A stretch of 64,000 bases of DNA from Aplysia californica. Taxonomy: Eukaryota > Mollusca > Gastropoda > Aplysiida > Aplysiidae. A program made the position numbers and the translations under genes. The stretch covers positions 1,016,810 through 1,080,809 of the forward strand of contig NW_004797359.1 in assembly GCF_000002075.1 (NCBI RefSeq), given 5' to 3'. Numbering within the stretch: the first letter of the stretch is position 1; each line of letters starts with the position of its first letter. A model generated the notes under the pieces. That model saw nothing but the letters and a program-made list of their open reading frames with translations, was not told the origin of the DNA and did no database searches. This document shows, one piece after another, positions 48,374 to 59,829 of this stretch.

Positions 48374-49177
48374 CTTGAGTATCAGACTGAGAACAACTTG
48401 ATGGTGCATATTCTTCTTTAATAAATGTAACATCTGTATCCAATGATGGTTTAATGTCTCTTTCAGATCCACCAACAGAATGTTCTTCTTCAGAGGGGGG
48501 AAAAAACGTTTGCTGCTGGTAAGATTCACTGTAAGAAGAATCTTGAGGGGCATCAGAATTTTGAGCTGACATACTTGCAGGACCACTATCTCCAGCTGGA
48601 CTAGGTGCAGATGAAATACTGTTTTCGTTATTGAGGTTGGAAGGATGAGATGTATTTTGATCAAATGAATCTGTCCGACTTTTTTTGCTCCTGGGAGACA
48701 CTCTCCCTGATAATGATGCATCATCCTTAAACTGTCTTTGGGATGGTGAAAGAGGACGTTTTCCGTTATTGCCGAGAGGGGAATTTTCACCCGACCCTCT
48801 TGCTGTTTGTACTGTACCATGATTGGTACTTCGAGGTTCAATTTGTTCAACACTGTTATTATCTTTATCTTCACTTTTCACATCTTGTCTGTCTCTGGCA
48901 GTCCTTTTACCTTGAGGCTTTGGTCTTTCTGCAGGCTGTGCGTGGAAGCTGTTGCTGATAAATGTGACACTATTTTCATCCGTTTTGCAAACCTTTTCAT
49001 TTAAAACATAGTCTATGGTTTTACCAGTATCTACACTCAAATACAAATGTCCAATGACCTGAACCCCATTGTCAAATTCAACATATCCATTGCACAATGA
49101 CTGCAAGAACTTAGCCAAGGATGAAATAAACTTTGTAGAAGAATCGTAATCCATGATGACCACTTGAATAATTCAAC
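48374..49177 (-). CDS. Shared coding exon C1: N-terminal domain and low-complexity nuclear tail
   Basis: The acceptor at 49,178 follows a pyrimidine stretch (tcttcctcag). A TGA in the ATG frame lies at the exon start, so ATG 49,154 (context ATCATGG) is the true initiator and nothing upstream can be fused in frame. The exon ends CAAG|gtaagg at 48,374, phase 1. It encodes 260 residues. Residues 1-75 look globular (STKFISSLAKFLQSLCNGYV, then VIGHLYLSVDTGKTIDYV) and match no family I can name; it is not a BTB domain. Residues 76-260 are Ser/Asn/Pro-rich with basic stretches near 79-90 (QGKRTARDR) and 153-161 (SPRSKKSRT), likely nuclear localisation signals, and SUMO-like motifs VKSE (92-95) and IKEE (245-248). 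Presumed role: constant interaction and regulatory part of all isoforms. Failure to splice would add only three residues before a stop. Confidence 0.88.
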
Positions 49178-49920
49178 CTGAGGAAGACAAATTTGTATAC
49201 AAAATCATTCAAAATGTTGCAACTATGAAAAGAACAGAATTGATGCACTCATAAAAGAAAAAAAAATCCAGTCAAATGTTCCTGAACATTGTAGAATACA
49301 GGCATTAACTGGAGCAGAGAGCCTTTTTCAGTGACTGTCCAACCATCACCATTACTATTCCACGACTTGAAGTTGGTGCAGTCATTAAATTATACATAAA
49401 GTACAATATTACTGTATACATTTGCTTTTATTCAACTGGACTACTTTATTTCACAGACCAATGTATTACCCATGCCTCTACGGCAGAGGTCTAAAGTGCA
49501 AACAACCAGGGCGGGGAACGCCTGCTTTTGAAGGCTGTTTGGGTGAGCCCTGTTATACCCACCCCGGTATGATAATGACCTAAACAGTATAGTGGGGTTG
49601 ACAATATAATCATATCCCAAATCAGCCACTTAGGAAACCTTTTTGTTACATACAATTTTGCTGGGTACTAATTTCAGGCTATACGATCAAGGGAGATCGA
49701 GTTGGACAATTAGGAATTGGTTCAACATTTTGAACGAAAGAAGCCCAGTATGCCATATTTTGTGGACTGAAGTTTTTTACACTGGTTTCTTTATCAACCT
49801 CCACTAGAATCAGCTATCTTTTTCCTTTACAGAGAAGCCTTTTTACTATAGCTCCACCATTCTACCAGAAAAGAAGTATATAAAACGTGAACATGAGACG
49901 GGTGCATGAGTAAAAACAAA

Positions 49921-50060
49921 AATGACAAAAGCAAAGAAAAAATGATGTAGCACAAAAGTAAGCTAATTTGGTAGTCTACAAAGATGCTATGGCTATTTCA
50001 CTTTTCGAATCAAGCCGAACTATACGGGTCGCCATTTTGTTTTGCCCGGAAGTTCTCGCA
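49921..50060 (-). promoter_or_regulatory. Candidate promoter copy A (ETS and YY1-like motifs)
   Basis: On the minus strand the order is ACTTCCGGG (50,053-50,045, ETS/GABP-like) then AAAATGGCGAC (about 50,038-50,028, YY1-like), the arrangement common in TATA-less animal promoters with transcription running toward C1. The block is repeated 200 bases away (copy B). The C1 acceptor at 49,178 requires an upstream non-coding exon, and this is the nearest plausible source. I could not find a convincing splice donor in it, so the assignment is tentative. Confidence 0.4.
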
Positions 50061-50120
50061 AGATCTATTCCTTCTTTCTCTCTCTCTTTCTGAATACTGT
50101 CTATCGGTGTGGACAATCAA

Positions 50121-50262
50121 ATTGACAAAAACAAAGATAAAAACGATGTTAAAACACAAAAGTAAATTTGGTCGTCAACAAAGATGCTACGGCTATTTAA
50201 CTTTTGGAATAGAGCCGAACTACGCGGGTCGCCATTTTTTTTTTTGCCCGGAAGTTCTCGCG
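50121..50262 (-). promoter_or_regulatory. Candidate promoter copy B, tandem duplicate of copy A
   Basis: Runs parallel to copy A for about 140 bases (shared blocks: caaagatgct-x-cggctattt, agccgaact, gggtcgccatttt, gcccggaagttctcgc). It carries the same ETS-like (50,247-50,255) and YY1-like (50,229-50,239) motifs in the same order. The motifs are among the best conserved parts of the duplication. A pyrimidine-rich stretch (ctctctccccccctccccctc) follows on the plus strand. Confidence 0.4.
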
Positions 50263-52045
50263 CTACTCCTCTCTCCCCCCCTCCCCCTCTTTCTCACTGC
50301 CCACAGACAAAACTGCACGCTTTCAAGACAAGAGCGCTGGAACGTTCTTATTGGTACTCATGCCGATAGGCCTATGGAGAGATAGCTAATCAAACTTAAT
50401 TGCAAAAAATCAAATTGTGGTCAAATTTAGGGAGGCATGCCCCCCTGAAACCCCCTATGTTTCTGTTAGGTGGTCAGGGGGAGGCACTGAAACCCCCCTT
50501 GCCTTGTTAACTCTTGTCCCGTGTCTGTGCTGAGATGTGAATCTTATCAGCAACCGATTACGTCAGACGTTCCGGGCAGGCCGCTGGGGTCACTCAGTGT
50601 GTACTGTTTGACTTTACAACACGCACCGGGAAACGTGTTTTCGCCATGAATACCGTGAGAGTGTGTTAATTGATGACGAAATTAACGCTTTTGCTTTCAT
50701 AGTTTGCTATTTATAAAGTTTTACAAACACATGAATAAACCCCTCTCATAAGCTGATAAGACATTACGACTAGTTACGCCCATCCGAAAACCTTTCTAGA
50801 CGCTCTTGTTGTTATGAATGACCTGGGGTTCGAAAGGGGATAATATAGGACAATTTCTGAATGTTTTGCAATCAAATTGTTCTTTGTACCTGCACAATGG
50901 TATTCAAAATTATAAAATAACCTTATTTTTTTATCAAGCAGTACCATTTAACCCGTAGACTGCTGATCGGGACCACCGGCCGAGACGATAGACATTGGCA
51001 TAGTATAACGCGATGTACGAAAAGAACGAAGTACTAATTTTTATACTGCTGGCTGGTAGGCTACCCAGAATTGATTTCGCCCGCCATTTTTTCTTGTCAC
51101 GGGATTCGATCGAGGCGCGAGGACGTTTTGTTTCACGTTGAAGTTGAGTGACAGTGAAGTTGCGACCCGCGACAAACATGAAAATAGTGTCGCATCAGAT
51201 TCAGATAAAGATGTTTCACGTATTTTCCTGGAATCGGAAGAGGATTTCGAGGGTTTTGATGTTAGAGCTAACACTTTGTGAAATAATTTAGGCCTACGAA
51301 GCATGTAGACTCTAGATCTAGAGATCTAATGTACCGGCAGTATTTATTCAGTCATTTCCAACACCACTACTACAATAACTTCACAAAATACTTTTTGCTT
51401 CACATATTCATAAAGTATAAAAAACTTTCAATATTCTAAAACTATTCATACCTTCATTAGAAATTTTGACAAATAAAAAAATTAGCCAAAAAAGAGTACA
51501 TGCAAATCTGGCATTTTCCCAAAATAAATTCAGCACAGAGGGAAAATATAACGGGAAAGAAGTTAGCGCTCTAAGGGTTAATACAAAATCAAGCTCATTT
51601 GAAAGATTTTGTATAGAAAAATGAAAGTCTTGCTTCTTGACTATCCTTTCGAGCTCATGTCTAAGTGGGTCAATTTGTTCTACAGGGTTCCTGCCTTGAA
51701 CTTCCACCAAATTCAAGGAGATTTCACGGTTTCATGGAAAAATTGTTTTAATTCAAGAAGATTTGGTCAAGAAATTCATGACGAAAGCCTATTTTCGAAG
51801 GCCCACACTTGTCCGAAAGGAACCATGTCATAGTTTCGATGTTCCTACAAAAACTGTTCCCAGGGTGACTGCTAACCCGGCTTCTCAATTCTCCAGGGGC
51901 ACGTTATAGGACCCGAATTGAACGGGAGATGATGCTTGGTGTGCGTGCACTGAGCCAGGGGCTAGACTGAAGCAGAACCAGAACGCAGACAAGGTGCCAA
52001 AATAGGCTTATCGGGCGACATAAAACCAGCCCCCGCAGGATGAGG

Positions 52046-53514
52046 GTTAAATACAAGTGAAATTTTACTGTTCACTTTGTAGGCTAGATCTACTGATAAA
52101 ACACTGATACCAAATATTTAAATCAGTAATGACATCCAGTAGTCTTTGCTTGTGTGATTTAGTGCTAGATCTAACGGGACCGCAATTGTACAGGAGTGCC
52201 TACTGATTGGCCTGGCCTGGCTATCACGGTTAACGCACACCGGGTGAGAATAACCAAAAGTTTGAAAAGGCTCGCCTGCGCTATTCTCACCTGGGGTGTG
52301 TATAGAGGTGGCCCTGCAAAATACCATTCCCTGGCCTAAGATGAGTTTCTGATGGGCTGGATTGTACTTTACCTGACCACCCATCTCGGCCCATGATTAC
52401 TACGCACGCCTAGCCTAACTACGCACGCATAGTTCTCTACATGCCGACAAAAGGTAGTTCCGCAAGCAACTTCGCGAACAGCGCAAGCCAGTGGCGAGGC
52501 GAGGTGAGCGAGAGGTGGTGGTTGAGGGTGGGTGGGGGATTTTTAACTTTGGTGGACCACTGTGTATCATGAATCATACCAACAGGGGGGGTTGGAAACA
52601 ATAATGAAGAAAACACACATGCAAAACAATAACAAGGGCGGACAATCGTGTTTACATATATAATCAATGTTAACGACAGTTGGGGGTTTCAGGGGGGGTA
52701 TAATTTAAAAACACACATAAACAATAACAAGAGCGGACCATGGAGCTAAGTAGACAATCAGGGTAGATCTAATTAAAGTTGGAACAGGCCGAGCCTTGCT
52801 TCGCAGCCCTCACCAAGTCGCGAGCAGGGCCGAGGGGGTTGCAATTATGCAATTGAGCTCTCATGCGCATCTCTCGCCCTCCATTGTACTTTGCCAGACC
52901 AGGAATAGGCCTAACAGAGTCGTGAGCAAATAAGAAGAGTGGACCACGTGATTAGATTGATCAATTAGCCTCAAGGTGTCAGGGTCATGGGTCAAAGGGC
53001 ACTGTGGCATGGTCGTGATGACCGAAAAACCCGGTAAGAGACATCAGTTGGTTGTTGGCAGTCGAAGTGTGAGGACATAGAAAACTGAGTAGGGGAGCTT
53101 GGAAAGAAAGAATAGCGGGCCACCAGGGGCGCCTCAGCGAAAGTAATTCCGACAGGTGTTCCGTGAAGTACAATCTTACCTTCTGATGCTCTAGAATCTA
53201 CTCTATTTAGGCCTCTATCCTATAGATTTATGCTCAATGGGCCTTCATTAATGATTAATCAATCAATCACCAATGCCTTTACTTATCAACTCCCCAGTCT
53301 TCCTGGGCATTCCTGAACAATTGCGGTCCCGTTATTGTTAGCCATGATCTAGATCTAGATTCTAGATCTTGCACTAAATCACACAAGCAAAGACTACTGG
53401 ATGTCGATACTGATTTAAATATTCTGTATCGATGTTTTATCAGTAGATCTAGAATATCTAGATTTTAGATCTAGCCTACAAAATGAGCAGTAAAATTTCA
53501 CCTGTATTTAACAA
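52046..53514. repeat. Inverted arms enclosing hAT-like copy 1
   Basis: 52,046-52,192 and 53,317-53,514 are diverged reverse complements (shared: CACACAAGCAAAGACTACTGGATG, given here in two parts CACACAAGCAAAG and ACTACTGGATG; also ACAATTGCGGTCCCGTTA). They flank the 826-bp transposon, so it may have inserted within an older fold-back element. Confidence 0.6.
52355..53180. mobile_element. hAT-like non-autonomous DNA transposon, copy 1
   Basis: 826 bp flanked by an 8-bp direct repeat TTCTGATG (52,347-52,354 and 53,181-53,188). Imperfect terminal inverted repeats: left GGCTGGATTGTACTTTACC, right (reversed) GGTAAGATTGTACTTCAC. Non-coding. Eight-base target duplications fit the hAT superfamily. 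Same internal sequence as the copy at 58.6-61.0 kb. Confidence 0.7.
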
Positions 53515-53573
53515 GGCAAGGGGGTGCCCCCCTGACCACCTAACAAAAGCTGTGCTTTTTCCTTTTTTGAGCG

Positions 53574-53604
53574 TAGATCTAGATCTAGATCTAGTCTCTA
53601 GATC
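53574..53604. repeat. TAGATC tandem tract
   Basis: Repeated TAGATC; similar tracts at 58,586-58,620 and 61,049-61,113, and many isolated TCTAGATC copies from 51.3 to 63.9 kb, rare in the gene itself. Confidence 0.8.
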
Positions 53605-53608
53605 AAGA

Positions 53609-53853
53609 CGTTTGATGCGCGGCGAGCTAGGATATTAAACCTAACAACTGCAAAACATCAAATTATGGTAAAATCAGCTACCCTGAAACCGGCGCTTTTT
53701 CGGTAGTTCCCACCCCCATCCCACAATTGTTATTCGCCGGTTTTGGCCTCAAGAGTAGGCTTGCCCCCCTGACCTAATAAAAATAACGTGGAGGGTTTAT
53801 TTGATGTTTTGCAGTTGTTAGGTTAGATATCTTAGCTCGCCAAGCTTCAAATG
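53609..53853. mobile_element. Small inverted-repeat element (near-palindrome, about 245 bp)
   Basis: Arms of about 45-50 bases: the left GGCGAGCTAGGATATTAAAC plus CTAACAACTGCAAAACATCA is mirrored by the right TGATGTTTTGCAGTTGTTAG plus GTTAGATATCTTAGCTCGCC with few mismatches. The middle holds GCTTGCCCCCCTG, a motif scattered through 50-63 kb. Non-coding, MITE-like. Confidence 0.7.
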
Positions 53854-54299
53854 TATAGATCTAGATTCTAGATCTATATGATCTAGGATGTAGATCTACA
53901 TCTAGGCTCAAATAAAGAAGGTGGGAACTACCGAAAAAGCACCCTGAAACCTCCCACCTTATTTTTATTAGAACCCCCCCCCCCCCCACTCTTGGCCTTG
54001 GGGCCAAAACCCGTGAATAACAATTGTGGGGTGGGAACTAGAATCTAGATTAGATCTAGTCTACCGAAAAAGCGCCACAAAAACATGTTGGGGTTTCAGG
54101 CTAGGGCATGCCCCCCTGAATTTGACCATATAGTGTCCATAGGCCATAGGCCTAATTTGATGTTTTGCAAATATGTTTCTCCATAGGCCTATCGGCACGC
54201 GCATCAAAAAGTAGATCTAGAGCCTACGTACGTCAGACCGGCAATAAGCACGCATTCGGCCCAAAATTGGACAACCAGACAATTATATGATAACTTGGA

Positions 54300-54410
54300 A
54301 TGCTGTCTGCTATACAATTCCATTCAATATTGTTTTGTTTTCAAGTTCAGCAATTTTGAGCAGAATCAGACAACTGTGTGAGCAGAAATAATCCATTTCA
54401 TCTCCAAAGG
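54300..54410 (+). promoter_or_regulatory. Isolated strong plus-strand splice donor
   Basis: CCAAAG|GTAAGA near 54,410 is a consensus donor on the plus strand after a repeat-free 100-base stretch. No clear plus-strand coding exon follows; the open frames at 54,803-55,616 match nothing I know. Recorded as a possible first exon of an unrelated plus-strand transcript. Confidence 0.15.
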
Positions 54411-55710
54411 TAAGAACCACGTTCAGCCATTACGGTTTGCAGATGCGCAATGCGTCATGGGAAATAAGCTATTGGTTCTGTTATCATACCCGCAGGATTC
54501 GTTTCTCATTTTTATTCAGTTTATAAGGTGTCTATTTACCTCCTCAAACCATTCGCTGCTCTTTGTTGTAACAATTGGCGCCGGTATGGGTACAATTTTT
54601 TTAGGGATGTACCCGATACCGGCACTATATTTTTTTACATGGTGCATCACTTGAAAAATAGTTAATTCTTCACGGACTATGGATGGCATCTTAGCACTTT
54701 GGATTTTTTAGTTTCTATGATTTGATATAGATCTAAATCTAGATAGATCTATTTAGACACGGATTCATTAGAAAATGAGCCACTTTAGACTTTTCTTTTT
54801 TAATGTTTGAAACAAATTTATACGAAGGAAACTCTATCCCTTCCCTCCACCCGTTGTATGTAATGATAATGATTGTTCCTCTGTCCAATGTATGTAGTGA
54901 TGATGTTCCTCCAGCCACTGTTTCCATATGTTGTGATATTGTTCCTGCTCCTACTGCTTCTGTTTCAGAAGAAGAACTTGCTGACCCTCCCCCAACTGAC
55001 TGTCTCTAGTTGTGAGTGGTCATTTGATGCCCTAAAGTTTTCGACCACAGGTCTGGAATTTTCGAGGATCGAATGTACCTCCGAGGACTTCCTGGATCCA
55101 GCAGCAGAGTTTCGGCTACCTTTGGTCTCAACACCAGCTCGGGATCCTGTGGATAACCAGGACCATGACTCTTGTCTGTGTGAGCAGGCATTGAAACCAT
55201 TGGAAGATTAAAACTCTGGTGACACCCCAAGCCCCCAAAAAACTGCCTCAGGACAACACTTTTTTTGCTTTGTCCATGACAAGCTAATTGATCACGCACA
55301 CCATTGCCACTGGATGGATGGCATCAGACATGCATTGGGTCCGCCGTTGCCATGATTGGCACAAAATCGAACCTAAGGAGAATGAAGGGCATACAGAAAG
55401 TACCTTGATTTGTACAATCAACTCATTCCTGCCCCCTCGTTCGTCAACCTGCCCGTACCAGCAAGCTGGAACTCTATAGTTTCAACACAGAGAAGCGGGC
55501 TCAGACTCAGGCCCTTAAGTTATTATTACCCGTCCTGGGCAACGTCATTGCACACCAGACAGGTCCAAGAGTGCTCAGTTCCCCCCAGCACCAAAGCCCG
55601 CATGTGTGAGTTGTGATTGTATTATAAGGGGCGTTGTGGTCGACAGAGTGCTGTGTTGAGCGAGATGTCAAAGAGTGAACTAAAGCATTTTACATTTGTG
55701 TGCCCTGAGT

Positions 55711-56002
55711 GGGAGTAAGATGTTCATGTGATATGTGTGGAAGAGTAAAGTGAAGCATTCATGTATGTGTGTGAGTAAGATGTTCATGTGAGTTTGTTGT
55801 GATACACGTGGAAGAGTAAAATGAAGCATTCATGACAACATGTACTTGTGTGTGAGTAAAAGATGTTCAAGTGAGTTTGTAGTGATATGTGAGGAAGAGT
55901 AAAATGAAGCATTCATGTGTGAGGAAGATGTTCATATGAGTTTTTGATATGTGTGGAAGAGTAAAATGAAACATTCGTGTACCTATGTGTGAGTAAGATG
56001 TA
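55711..56002 (+). repeat. Minisatellite, about four units of 60-80 bp
   Basis: Units share GTGAGTAAGATGTTCATGTG and GGAAGAGTAAAATGAAGCAT with length changes between them. No open frame is maintained. Confidence 0.75.
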
Positions 56003-56291
56003 GAACCTATGTCGTGAGTCTGTTCTGGTGGTTGTTCTTTTTAGCATGTCATTTAGTTCTGTCTTAGGCCCACTGTACAAAAGGAGTTCGTCTTTGCTTC
56101 TTTCCTCTTTTCAAACACCTAGTTCAGGGTCCCCACCAAATTCTGGAAAATTTTTTCAAGACCCCAATTCGAGGGAAAAATCAGGCCGCTGCACGTCAAG
56201 AATGATCCCCAAAAAAGCCAATCTATCAAAGATAAAAAGTCAAAATGTCTATAAATGAATGCAAATGTACATTTTGTAGTATAGTCTTCTT

Positions 56292-56830
56292 CATGGGGCT
56301 CTCGTGGCCTAGAGGTTAAGGTGTTGGCCTCTCATTCAAAGGTCCCGGGTTCGATTCCGGGTAGCGACCAAAAAATTTTCTTCTCTAAAATTGTCTCCTT
56401 TCACCTCCTTTCCTGATCTCTAACAATGTTCTGTTGTCTGCTTTCATTTCCACTTTCTGCCCCCACCCCCTCACCTCCTTTGCTCCCTCCTCTGGGCTCC
56501 TGACTCTTTCTGCAGCCTTTCTACTGCTACTCCTTGGCTCCTCCTAACTGCTGTCTTTCTGCCACACCCCTGATCTTCTGGTAGGAAAGATCTACACCTA
56601 GCCTTCTCGGACAAGGGCGAAAAATCTCGGAGGTCCCGTGTGCAAGTTGCGCACGTTAAAGATCCCTTGGTGGTCTAAAATCGATAAGAGTAGGCTTCGG
56701 CCGCCACCCGGGCAAAATTCAAAATTTCCTACCAACGAAAAGGTATTAGGTGTGTCCCGCGCGCTCATATGACCTTATGCAGTTGCGAGCGCCGTAAAAC
56801 CCTATACTAAACTCTAAACAACAAACAAAC
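56292..56830 (+). repeat. tRNA-headed SINE, about 540 bp, with shared hairpin tail
   Basis: The head has a pol III A box (TGGCCTAGAGG) and B box (GGTTCGATTCC) in tRNA spacing. A pyrimidine-rich body follows, then a central block (CCGTGTGCAAGTTGCGCACG) and a 3' tail with GCGCTCATATGACCTTATGC and GAGCGCC that is also the 3' end of the 180-bp family. A second copy lies at 26,104-26,525 in the opposite orientation. Its anticodon arm is imperfect and no 3' acceptor match exists, so it is not a tRNA gene. Confidence 0.8.
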
Positions 56831-58619
56831 AAGTATAGTCTTCAAACAATAGATGAATATAATACTGGGTGACTGCCAAACCAGCTTCTCAATTTTCCAA
56901 GGGAGGGGCCTCATTCATTTTCTAGGAACACGTTACATAACAATGAAAGCGTGTGCTCCATTTATATCTAATATAATACATGTATATGTTTGTCTTGTGA
57001 ATACACACACACATGTAGGTACATTATATCCAGTCAACAACACGTCAGTGTGGCACTGGGATCTTGAGAGACTTTGGTATTTCAATCTGTTCTTACTTAT
57101 TTATATTTTCCCATCATCATATTAGCCAACATAAACCATAGGCCTATATATTAAAAAAATGAATCCTGTTTTGAGCCTGAAAAAAGACCTAGAACTAGAA
57201 AATCGACTGTCAATAACCAGTCTGGGTGTCACGATTCATATAATAAACGTGAAGACGAAAACCATTGCTGCAACTCAAAAAGTAGAGTAATAACTAGAAT
57301 GGCTCAAGTACACCTATTCAGTGTGAGAGGTGTAAGAACTGGGGGGGGGGGGGGCGCGCAAGATGCAGTGACACTAAAAATCTGCCAATCTTGAACAGAA
57401 AGCTAATAAAATATAGATATAAATTACAATCACCCCATCCAATGAAACACGAACACTTTAATTCAATAACAAGGCATGACTGATCCTGATTCCACACAAG
57501 GCCTGCACCAACGCGCGCTTTGCAGAGAGCTCTAAAGTAGTAATCAAAATGCTAAAAAAAAAAATTTGCTTCCAAGTTCAGTTTTTGTCCTCTAGCGTTG
57601 CCTTCAGCTCCCCCCCCCCTTCCACGAGTGTATCTTATAAAGGAGTCCTATACTTCACAACGCTCAGACCGCCGGTACTCACAGGTTCATTGACCGGTCA
57701 CGAGGGCGAACCAGTCAAGACACTTGTATAAGTTCTTTTTCTTTTTTTTTTCCCCACAAGCGACAGCAGAGGGCAATTTTTAATATTGATTTATTTTCAA
57801 GGCCACACAGCGTTCGTAATGCACAACCTGCATGTTACAAATGTTGCGTTATCTATCAGACTATTACCGGAAAATTTCTGGGCGGTAACGAAAGCAGATC
57901 TTGATTCTTCCCGATCGAGCCTCGGTGTCACACATACTTCCGTCACAGCGGTTCAATTACGTTTCCTCTTAAGGCTTATTAAGGATTCATCAACCATACA
58001 GTCTAGATAGCTCCACATTACACAGGCCCTATACTTTCCCGACTTACCGACCCATTACAAAATTCCCGACTTTTCCCGACCTATCTAAAAATTCCCGACT
58101 TTTTCCCGATTTCCCAACCCTGTGGGGACCCTGCTAGTTGTGCTTCAATTAGAGTGTGCTGGTATGGGGTACATGCCTTGACAGAAAACACGATACGTGC
58201 CGGTATGGGGTACATGTCATGACATGCGTCAAGTCTCATTTAGGGGTCTTCTTTATACACTATCTGACTAAAAACTTCACCCCACACCGACAGGAAAGGC
58301 TGGCCTCTCAACGAAACGAAATTTTGGGTCGATGTATTTGAAAGAGCCGAAGTTATGGTAGATTTCTAATACAAAAGTTCACTTCCGGAAATAGTCATCA
58401 CAAAACACTAAGGCACTAAGGTGTCGGTATGCCGTACAGGGGCTCTAGTCTAGACATCTTGATCTAGATATATCTAGATCTAGATTCTAGTCGTTTAGAA
58501 CCAGAAGTAATCGTTGGTGGGGTCAAAACGAGTATCCCTGAACAGGACCGCAATTGTACAGAGGGTAGAGGCACAACTACTTCAACTAGATCTAGATTAG
58601 ATCTAGATCTAGATATCTA

Positions 58620-59795
58620 GGCTAGGCTGGATTGTACTTTACCGGACCACCCGTCTCGGTCCGTGATTACTACGCACACCTGGCCTAACTACGCTCTCAT
58701 AGTCATAGTACTCTGCGTGCGGACAAAAGGTAGTTCCGCGGGCGACTTCGCGCACGCACAGCGCAAGCCAGCGGCAACTGGCGAGGCGAGGTGAGCGAGA
58801 GTTGGTGGTTGAGAGTGGGCAGGGGATTTAACTTTGGTGGACCATGGTGTATCATACTCATACCAACAGTGGGGAGGGGGAGGGGGGGTTTAGGGGGGGC
58901 TTGCCCCCCTGGAAACTATAATAAAGAAAACACACAAAAATGCGAAACAATAACATGAGCGGACAGTCGTGTTTACATATGTATGTAACAACAGTGGGGG
59001 GGGGGGGGGGTGTGGTTTCAGGGGGGCTACCCCCCTGGCAACAATAATTTAAGGCCGGCACTATTTCTCCGAACGTTCGGGAAAAATAAAGCTGGGCACT
59101 ATTTCTCCGAACGTTCGGGAAAATAAAGCTGGGCACTATTTCTCCGAACGTTCAGGAAAATAAAGCTGGGCACTATTTCTCCGAACACACTGAAATATCA
59201 TCCTTTCCCCAAAATTTCGGATATTATATAGAGATCTATAATTATAGTATAGGCCTACCAAAGATTGTTCGTATACAATATGGTTCAATCGGTCCCAAAA
59301 ATGTCCGCCGTAAATATTTATATAAAGAAATGCTACAATTCCAAACAGTTTTTCGCTATAGATATGACGTGTTGCCTATGAAGGGTACTGCTTTTAAACT
59401 AAACGTAATGTGTTGTGTTCACTCGTGTGCTGTCTAGATCTAGATCTACGGAGGGTTATTGATAACGACACATAGAACTGGCATCTGCGTTTGTCACTGC
59501 TGCGACCAATGTACTGACACTGGCAAGCCCCTTAATGTGTGTGATTCCATAATTTACATGTAATATCCTGTACTTTTTTAAAAATTACGCACATTTAGGG
59601 TTAAAACTGCCAATCTTCTTCGGATAGGTGGACACACGCCCTTATTTGTTAATGTTTGTTGTTGTTTATGGGCTGTTCTAATTTTGATTTCTTTCTGTTG
59701 TGAAACCTTTCTTTTTCACGTTTTTACACTCATCTAAAAATCTCATCTAGACTAGCTGTTGAAAATTGAAATAGATATAGACCCAAAAATTTGCT

Positions 59796-59829
<34 letters not shown>

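Noticed and set aside
48374-49154. BTB/POZ domain in the constant exon, by analogy with lola
   Set aside because: Residues 1-75 show none of the BTB landmarks (no HK-x-L-A-x-x-SP-F-like stretch) and are too short.
54803-55616. Plus-strand open frames in sequence as a coding gene
   Set aside because: Frames change repeatedly, no recognisable domain, no conserved splice structure; left unassigned.
55711-56002. CRISPR-like array
   Set aside because: Units are of variable length without distinct spacers, in a eukaryotic sequence: a minisatellite.
56292-56366. tRNA gene
   Set aside because: Has A and B boxes but an imperfect anticodon arm and no matching acceptor stem; it is the head of a SINE.
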